A stretch of 61,409 bases of DNA from Lysobacter antibioticus (GTDB lineage Bacteria > Pseudomonadota > Gammaproteobacteria > Xanthomonadales > Xanthomonadaceae). This document shows positions 56,374-61,409 of the stretch, one piece after another. The notes beneath the pieces were generated by a model. It made no database searches and was not told the DNA's origin. It was given only the letters and a program-made list of their open reading frames with translations. Each line of letters begins with the position of its first letter. The stretch's first letter is position 1. A program made the position numbers and the translations under genes. The DNA lies in the NCBI RefSeq assembly GCF_001442535.1, contig NZ_CP013141.1, forward strand, positions 4,644,724-4,706,132, in the 5' to 3' direction.

Positions 56374-59300
56374 ATGTCCCTCGCCTCCAGCTACGACCCC
56401 AAGCAGTTCGAAGCCCGCCTCTACGAGCAGTGGGAGAGCAGCGGCGTATTCCAGCCGCGCGGCGAGGGCCAGTCTTATACGATCCTGCTGCCGCCGCCCA
56501 ACGTCACCGGCACCCTGCATATGGGCCATGCGTTCCAGCACACCCTGCAGGACGCGTTGATCCGTTATCACCGTATGCGCGGCTATCGCACCTTGTGGCA
56601 GATGGGCACCGACCATGCCGGCATCGCGACGGAAATGGTGGTCGGCCGCAACCTCGCCATCGAAGGCAAGGGTGAGACCCGCGACTCGCTGGGCCGCGAC
56701 AAATTCATCGAAAAGGTCTGGGACTGGAAGCAACAGTCCGGCGGCACCATCGAGCGCCAGATGCGCCGCCTCGGCGCCAGCGGCGACTGGTCGCGCAGCG
56801 TGTTCACCATGGACCCGATGGCCTCGGACGCGATCACCGAAGCGTTCGTGCGCCTGCATGAGAAGGGATTGATTTACCGCGGCCAGCGCCTGGTCAACTG
56901 GGACCCGGTGTTGAAGACCGCGATCTCCGACCTGGAGGTAGCCAACGAGGAAGAGAACGGCCACATGTGGTCGATCCGCTATCCCTTGGCCGACGGCGCG
57001 AGCTACGAATACGTCGAGCGCGACGCCGACGGCAACGAAACTCTGCGCGAAATCCGCGACTACGTCGTGGTCGCCACCACCCGCCCGGAGACGATGCTGG
57101 GCGATACCGCAGTGATGGTGCACCCCGAGGACGAACGCTACATCGCCATCCACGGCAAGTTCGTCGATCTGCCGTTGACCGGCCGCCGCATTCCCGTGAT
57201 CACCGACAGCTATGTCGACCGCGCGTTCGGCACCGGCGTGGTCAAGGTCACGCCCGCCCACGACTTCAACGACTACGCGGTGGGCCAGCGCCATTCGCTG
57301 CTGTCGATCAACATCTTCGCGCCCGACGCATCGGTCTGGACGCTTTCCGGCCCGACCGCGCTCAAGCACGTGCTGTCTTCCGCCGACCCGGACTTCACCA
57401 AGATCGATCGCGACGCCTGCACGCCGCAGCAGAATCAATACGCGGACGACTTTTCCCTGTTCGCCGAACAGGGCATGGCCGCGATCGTCGAGAAGTACAT
57501 CCCGGCGACGTATCGAGGCCTCGATCGCTTCGAAGCGCGCAAGATGATCGTCGCGGATCTGGATGTCGCCGAACTGCTGATCGAGATCAAACCCCATCGC
57601 CTGCAGGTGCCGCGCGGCGACCGCAGCGGCCAGGTGATCGAGCCGTATCTGACCGACCAGTGGTTCGTGAAGATGGACGCCTTGGCACAGCGCGGACTCG
57701 AGCTCGTCGAGTCGGGCGAGGTGAAGTTCGTCCCGGCGAACTGGATCAACACCTACCGCCATTGGCTGGAGAACATCCAGGACTGGACTATTTCGCGCCA
57801 GCTCTGGTGGGGCCATCGCATCCCCGCCTGGACCGTTCGCTCGGGCGAGTCGGATTTCACGCCGATCATCGGGGAAATAGTCGCTCGGACGGAAGCGGAC
57901 GCCGAAGTTGCCGCTCGCGCGAAACTGCTTGGCTCGCTCGGTCGCGACAACTACGACAAGATCAAGGATCGGATCGAGTTGGCTCAAGACCCGGATGTGC
58001 TGGAAACCTGGTTCTCCTCGGCCATGTTCCCCTTCAGCACCCAAGGTTGGCCGAACGAAGACAAGATGGGCGAACTCGGCTTCGACATCGCGCTGCCGAC
58101 CAGCGTGCTGGTGACCGGGTTCGACATCATCTTCTTCTGGGTCGCGCGCATGATCATGATGACCGACGAACTGGTCGGCCGCGTGCCGTTCCGCGACGTT
58201 TACATCACCGGCCTGGTCCGCGACAAGGATGGCCAGAAGATGTCGAAGTCGAAGGGCAACATTCTCGACCCGCTGGACATCATCGACGGCATCACCGCCG
58301 AGGCGTTGGTCGCCAAGCGCACCACCGGCCTGATGAAGCCGCAGGACGCGCCGAAGATCGAAAAGGCCACGCGCAAGGAATTCCCCGACGGCATCCCGGC
58401 CTTCGGCGCCGACGCCCTGCGCTTCACCATGACCGCGCTGGCCGGCCCCGGCCGCGACATCAAGTTCGACCTGGGCCGCGCCGAGGGCTACAAGAACTTC
58501 TGCAACAAGCTGTGGAACGCGACCCGCTTCGTGTTGATGAACACCGAAGACGCGAATTTCACTGGCGCTCCGCAGCCGAAGACCGACGCCGAGCGCTGGA
58601 TCCTGGCGCAGCTGGCCAAGGCCGCGGCCGAAGCCGAGACCCATTTCGCCGCCTACCGTTTCGACCTGCTGGCGCAGACCTTGTACGAGTTCGCCTGGAA
58701 CGCGTTCTGCGACTGGTTCGTCGAACTGGCCAAGCCGGCCCTGCAGGGCGACGACGCGGCCGCCGCCGACAGCACCCGCCACACCCTGCTGTACGTGCTG
58801 GAACGCCTGCTGTCGCTGCTGCACCCGCTGATCCCGTTCGTCACCGAAGAGCTGTGGCAGCAGGTCGCGCCCAAGCTCGGCATCGCCGAGACCACGGTGA
58901 TGCTGCGCCCGTATCCGCAGGCCGGCGACCTCAGCGCCAACTACGCCCAGGCCGAAGCCGACGTGGAGTGGCTGAAGGGTATGGTCTCGGCCCTGCGCAA
59001 GGTGCGCAGCGAGCTCAACGTCTCGCCGCAGAAGAACGTCGGCCTGCTGCTGGCCAAGGGCGATGCCGCCGACCGCGATCGCGCCACCCGCTTCGACTCG
59101 CAGTTGCGCTTCCTCAATCGCCTGGAAAGCATCGAGTTCGTCGCCGACGCGAACGACGCGCCGCCGGCGGCGTCGGCCGTGGTCGGCGAATTGACCTTGT
59201 TGGTTCCGCTCGAAGGCCTGGTCGACCTGGGTGCCGAACGCACGCGCCTGGACAAGGAGATCAAGCGTGTCGCCGGCGAGATCGGCAAGTGCCAGGGCAA

Positions 59301-59424
59301 GCTCGCCAGCGAGACCTTCGTCCAGAACGCCCCCGCCGCCGTGGTCGAACAGGAGCGCAAGCGCCTGGTCGACTGGAACGTGCAATTGGAAGGCCTGACC
59401 GCACAGCGCACCAAGCTGGGCTGA
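56374..59424 (+). CDS. valS: Valyl-tRNA synthetase
   Basis: Class I aminoacyl-tRNA synthetase charging tRNA-Val. The 1016-residue protein is somewhat longer than E. coli ValRS (951). Signatures: [19 protein letters not shown] (HIGH motif near residue 45), a CP1 editing domain (about residues 200-430; [38 protein letters not shown]), [20 protein letters not shown] (KMSKS motif near residue 620), an anticodon-binding domain ([19 protein letters not shown]) and a C-terminal coiled-coil arm ([20 protein letters not shown]). A strong intrinsic terminator follows after about 40 bases. Confidence 0.98.
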   Translation: MSLASSYDPKQFEARLYEQWESSGVFQPRGEGQSYTILLPPPNVTGTLHMGHAFQHTLQDALIRYHRMRGYRTLWQMGTDHAGIATEMVVGRNLAIEGKGETRDSLGRDKFIEKVWDWKQQSGGTIERQMRRLGASGDWSRSVFTMDPMASDAITEAFVRLHEKGLIYRGQRLVNWDPVLKTAISDLEVANEEENGHMWSIRYPLADGASYEYVERDADGNETLREIRDYVVVATTRPETMLGDTAVMVHPEDERYIAIHGKFVDLPLTGRRIPVITDSYVDRAFGTGVVKVTPAHDFNDYAVGQRHSLLSINIFAPDASVWTLSGPTALKHVLSSADPDFTKIDRDACTPQQNQYADDFSLFAEQGMAAIVEKYIPATYRGLDRFEARKMIVADLDVAELLIEIKPHRLQVPRGDRSGQVIEPYLTDQWFVKMDALAQRGLELVESGEVKFVPANWINTYRHWLENIQDWTISRQLWWGHRIPAWTVRSGESDFTPIIGEIVARTEADAEVAARAKLLGSLGRDNYDKIKDRIELAQDPDVLETWFSSAMFPFSTQGWPNEDKMGELGFDIALPTSVLVTGFDIIFFWVARMIMMTDELVGRVPFRDVYITGLVRDKDGQKMSKSKGNILDPLDIIDGITAEALVAKRTTGLMKPQDAPKIEKATRKEFPDGIPAFGADALRFTMTALAGPGRDIKFDLGRAEGYKNFCNKLWNATRFVLMNTEDANFTGAPQPKTDAERWILAQLAKAAAEAETHFAAYRFDLLAQTLYEFAWNAFCDWFVELAKPALQGDDAAAADSTRHTLLYVLERLLSLLHPLIPFVTEELWQQVAPKLGIAETTVMLRPYPQAGDLSANYAQAEADVEWLKGMVSALRKVRSELNVSPQKNVGLLLAKGDAADRDRATRFDSQLRFLNRLESIEFVADANDAPPAASAVVGELTLLVPLEGLVDLGAERTRLDKEIKRVAGEIGKCQGKLASETFVQNAPAAVVEQERKRLVDWNVQLEGLTAQRTKLG

Positions 59425-59462
59425 GCGCAGCCCGGCGGCGTTGCGCTGCTGCTTGCAAGGAC

Positions 59463-59489
59463 AAAGCCGTGGCTGAGCCACGGCTTTTT
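59463..59489 (+). terminator. Intrinsic terminator after valS
   Basis: An 11-base perfect stem AAAGCCGTGGC/GCCACGGCTTT with a three-base TGA loop is followed by a T run (TTTTTCTTTG). It begins 38 bases after the valS stop. Confidence 0.9.
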
Positions 59490-59523
59490 CTTTGCGGCAG
59501 CGTTCGAGCGAAGAGCAAAAGCT

Positions 59524-59742
59524 AAATCCCCCCTGCCCCCCTTTTTCAAAGGGGGGGAAGTGCACGACGTGTTTCGGGACTTGGGACTTGGGACTTGGGA
59601 ATTGAGAGGCGGGAGGCGGGAGGCGGGCTTCTAGGTTGCGACTCGATATCCAAGCGCTCGATATGCGCTTTCGCACCTCGCCGAATACCGCCACGAATCT
59701 CCCAAGCCTTTCCCCCTTTGAAAAGGGGGGCAGGGGGGATTT
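59524..59742. mobile_element. MITE-like element with 31-32 bp terminal inverted repeats
   Basis: Left end AAATCCCCCCTGCCCCCCTT (59524 onward, 32 bases to about 59555) and right end 59712-59742 are inverted copies differing by one extra T. The 219-base element encodes nothing but carries short tandem words inside (ACTTGGG about three times near 59578, GGCGGGA three times near 59610). Three bases, GCT, flank it on both sides and may be a target duplication. It fills much of the 484-base space between valS and the DUF2785 gene, where no gene was found. A CTCGTG triplet repeat follows at about 59743-59760. Confidence 0.8.
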
Positions 59743-59908
59743 GCTCGTGCTCGTGCTCGTGCCCTGCTCCGCTCTACCGGCTCCTGCCGATCGCCCGGCC
59801 CCCGTCTTCCTCATCGGTGCACACCGCGCGAACCCACAACTCTGGCCCTTGCCGTGGCGTAACGCAGCGACCTAGGCTTGAACTCCTGGCCTTGGGGGTA
59901 CGGAAGCC

Positions 59909-60790
59909 ATGCGTCTCGTCCTGCTGCTAAGCGCCTGCCTGCTGGCGGCGCCGGCCTTCGCCGGCGTCTGCCCGCCTGCCGGACACACCGCGGCGTCCTT
60001 GCAGGCGCTGAAAGCGCGCCAATTCGCCCTGCCCGACGCGGCCGAAAAACAAGCCCTGGCGGCCGGCCTGATCGGTTGTCTGTCGGCCTCCGATCCCGAG
60101 CTGCGCGACGGCATCGCCTTCGAAGCCCTGAGCCAGTGGATGCGCGCCGGCGATTTCGACGCGAACGCGCTGCGGGCGATGCGCGACTCGCTGTACGCAA
60201 CGCTGGGCAGCGAAGACGGGCCAGGCTTCGGCCCGCCGTTCGCGGCCCTGGTGCTGTCGGAAGTCGCACGCACCGATCGCATCAAGGCCTGGATGACGCC
60301 GCAGGAAAGAGCGGCGATGGTCGAACGCGCCGCGGCCTACGTCGAGTCGGTACGCGACTATCGCGGCTACATCGAAGGCCAAGGTTGGCGGCACGGTGTC
60401 GCCCACGGCGCCGACTGGCTGATGCAGTTGAGCCTGAATCCCGCCCTGGAACGCGCGCAATACGAGCGCATCCTGGCCGCGATCGCCTCCCAGGCGGTGC
60501 CAGGCAACGGTCACGCCTATGTGTTCGGCGAATCCGAACGCCTGGCCCGCCCGCTGTTGTTCACGGCCCAACGCGGCCTGCTGTCGGCCGAGGATTGGCA
60601 GGCATGGTTCGCCGCTTTATCGGCGAAGGTCGGCAAACTCGATCGCGCCGACTACGCCGGCTGGCTCGGGCGTCGCCACGATCTGACCGCGTTTCTGAGC
60701 GGTCTGTATGTGCAGGCGGATCAGAGCGAAGACGCTGCGATCAAGGCACTGAAGCCAGCGATCCTGGCGGCCTTGAAGCAGGCGCCGTGA
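59909..60790 (+). CDS. Exported DUF2785-family protein
   Basis: This 293-residue protein has a signal peptide (VLLLSACLLAAPAFAG, cleavage near residue 18) and a mature alpha-helical domain. The DUF2785 signature is present: VESVRDYRGYIEGQGWRHGV followed by AHGADWLMQLSLNP around residues 150-180, then NGHAYVFGESERLARPLLFT. The function of the family is unknown. The conserved His and Asp residues (WRHGVAHGADW) could form an active site, but this is only a guess. It stands alone, convergent with rimI. Confidence 0.88.
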   Translation: MRLVLLLSACLLAAPAFAGVCPPAGHTAASLQALKARQFALPDAAEKQALAAGLIGCLSASDPELRDGIAFEALSQWMRAGDFDANALRAMRDSLYATLGSEDGPGFGPPFAALVLSEVARTDRIKAWMTPQERAAMVERAAAYVESVRDYRGYIEGQGWRHGVAHGADWLMQLSLNPALERAQYERILAAIASQAVPGNGHAYVFGESERLARPLLFTAQRGLLSAEDWQAWFAALSAKVGKLDRADYAGWLGRRHDLTAFLSGLYVQADQSEDAAIKALKPAILAALKQAP

Positions 60791-60809
60791 CCGCGCGCCG
60801 ACAGCCGCG

Positions 60810-61301
60810 TCATTCCTCGGGAAACAGCTCGATCGCCATGACCAGGGCGTCCTCGCGTCCGCCGCGCGCCGGGTAATAGCGCGGGCGGCGGCCGATCTCG
60901 TTGAAGCCTTCGTTGTGGTACAGCGCGATCGCGCCGGAGTTGGACGGGCGCACTTCCAGGAACACGCGCTCGGCGCCGCGGCCGCGGGCGATGTGCACCA
61001 GCGCGCGCAACAGCTTGCGGCCGTAGCCGTGGCCGTGCGCTTCCGGGGCGACGCAGACGTTGAGCACGTGCGCTTCACCGGCGGCCACGCTCATCAGGAA
61101 GTAACCGATGATGCGTTCGCCCTCCGACAGCACCCAGGCCGGGTAATCGGCGCGCAGGCAATCGCGGAAGATGCCCGGGGTCCAGGGGAACTCGTAGGCG
61201 CGGATCTCGATGGCATGGACGACTTCGAGATCGTCCTCGCGCATCGGCCGCAGCGCGGCCGGCGCCGTGCCCGGATCGAACTCGGACGCCTGCGCGCTCA
61301 C
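60810..61301 (-). CDS. rimI: Ribosomal protein S18 alanine N-acetyltransferase RimI
   Basis: GNAT-family acetyltransferase modifying the N-terminal Ala of ribosomal protein S18. The protein is 163 residues from a GTG at 61301, which overlaps the stop of the preceding gene (GTGA); an ATG at 61343 in the same frame would overlap that gene by more than 40 bases. Motifs: LRPMREDDLEVVHAIEIRAY, FPWTPGIFRDCL (RimI signature), VLNVCVAPEAHGHGYGRKLL (acetyl-CoA loop), ERVFLEVRPSNSGAIALYHN and GFNEIGRRPRYYP. The stop is 19 bases from the convergent DUF2785 gene. Confidence 0.94.
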   Translation of the reverse strand: MSAQASEFDPGTAPAALRPMREDDLEVVHAIEIRAYEFPWTPGIFRDCLRADYPAWVLSEGERIIGYFLMSVAAGEAHVLNVCVAPEAHGHGYGRKLLRALVHIARGRGAERVFLEVRPSNSGAIALYHNEGFNEIGRRPRYYPARGGREDALVMAIELFPEE

Positions 61302-61409
61302 CTCGCCGCGCTCCCGCGCCGCAGGGCGCGCAACTGCGGCCACAGCGCGCGCTTGGCGGCGGCATCGCCGCGCAGCGCCTGCGCATCGAACAGTGCCAGC
61401 ACCGCCGGA
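61298..61409 (-). CDS. 3' end of an unidentified gene upstream of rimI (partial)
   Basis: The minus-strand frame entering from the right edge reads PAVLALFDAQALRGDAAAK, continues through a Leu/Arg-rich helix and ends at a TGA (61300-61298) overlapping the rimI GTG. Only about 36 residues are visible and no family can be recognised. In E. coli holD precedes rimI, but this tail is too short to test that. Confidence 0.55.
   Translation of the reverse strand, partial: PAVLALFDAQALRGDAAAKRALWPQLRALRRGSAAR

Noticed and set aside
55240..59814. Minus-strand frame of about 1500 codons opposite pepA, holC and valS
   Set aside because: It lies antisense to three well-recognised genes, crosses the intergenic repeats without any stop, and shows low-complexity His/Gly/Ala composition typical of GC-rich shadows.

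Overview
This window is chromosomal DNA from a GC-rich gammaproteobacterium, most likely a Lysobacter-type member of the Xanthomonadaceae. The evidence is the gene order (nrdR next to glyA, an FMN-riboswitch riboflavin operon running into nusB and thiL, and an eleven-gene xps type II secretion operon in the order E-F-G-H-I-J-K-L-M-N-D), heavy third-position G/C, and several families of short palindromic intergenic repeats. No tRNA, rRNA, transposase, prophage or CRISPR locus was seen. The organism is inferred from gene content alone; no database was searched.

Layout: 1-2.5 kb, end of a LpoA/LppC lipoprotein gene, yraN, a YdjM-like membrane protein and a FAD-linked oxidase. 2.6-3.9 kb, a glycine-rich collagen-like lipoprotein. 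4.1-8.5 kb (minus), an FMN riboswitch followed by ribE, ribBA, ribH, nusB and thiL. 8.7-12.8 kb (minus), a methyltransferase and ribD, the latter coupled to two related exported proteins of unknown function. 12.8-15.0 kb (minus), nrdR, a triplicated 141-bp repeat and glyA. 15.3-22.7 kb, an LpxO-like hydroxylase, ettA, a small membrane protein, map, pyrF, a DUF1444 protein and a Tat-exported metallo-hydrolase. 22.9-24.7 kb (minus), two glycosyltransferases. 25.1-36.5 kb (minus), the xps type II secretion operon.

The stretch from 37.1 to 43.7 kb (minus) looks foreign. It holds two exported YD-repeat/RHS proteins and a 73-aa candidate immunity protein, at visibly lower GC. It lies between the intact 3' end of purL with its terminator (about 43.8-44.0 kb) and a decayed second copy of that 3' end and terminator (about 36.8-37.0 kb) in the same orientation. 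This is what an island inserted at the end of purL would leave behind, and it is the strongest candidate here for a little-described system.

The right part returns to core genes: purL, a predicted lipoprotein DsbC, xerD and an RDD membrane protein embedded in palindromic repeats, lptF-lptG, pepA with a small membrane protein, holC, valS, an exported DUF2785 protein, rimI, and the 3' tail of one more gene. Many genes overlap by ATGA, GTGA or TGATG junctions. Several intergenic spaces hold MITE-like or REP-like sequences, described individually below.
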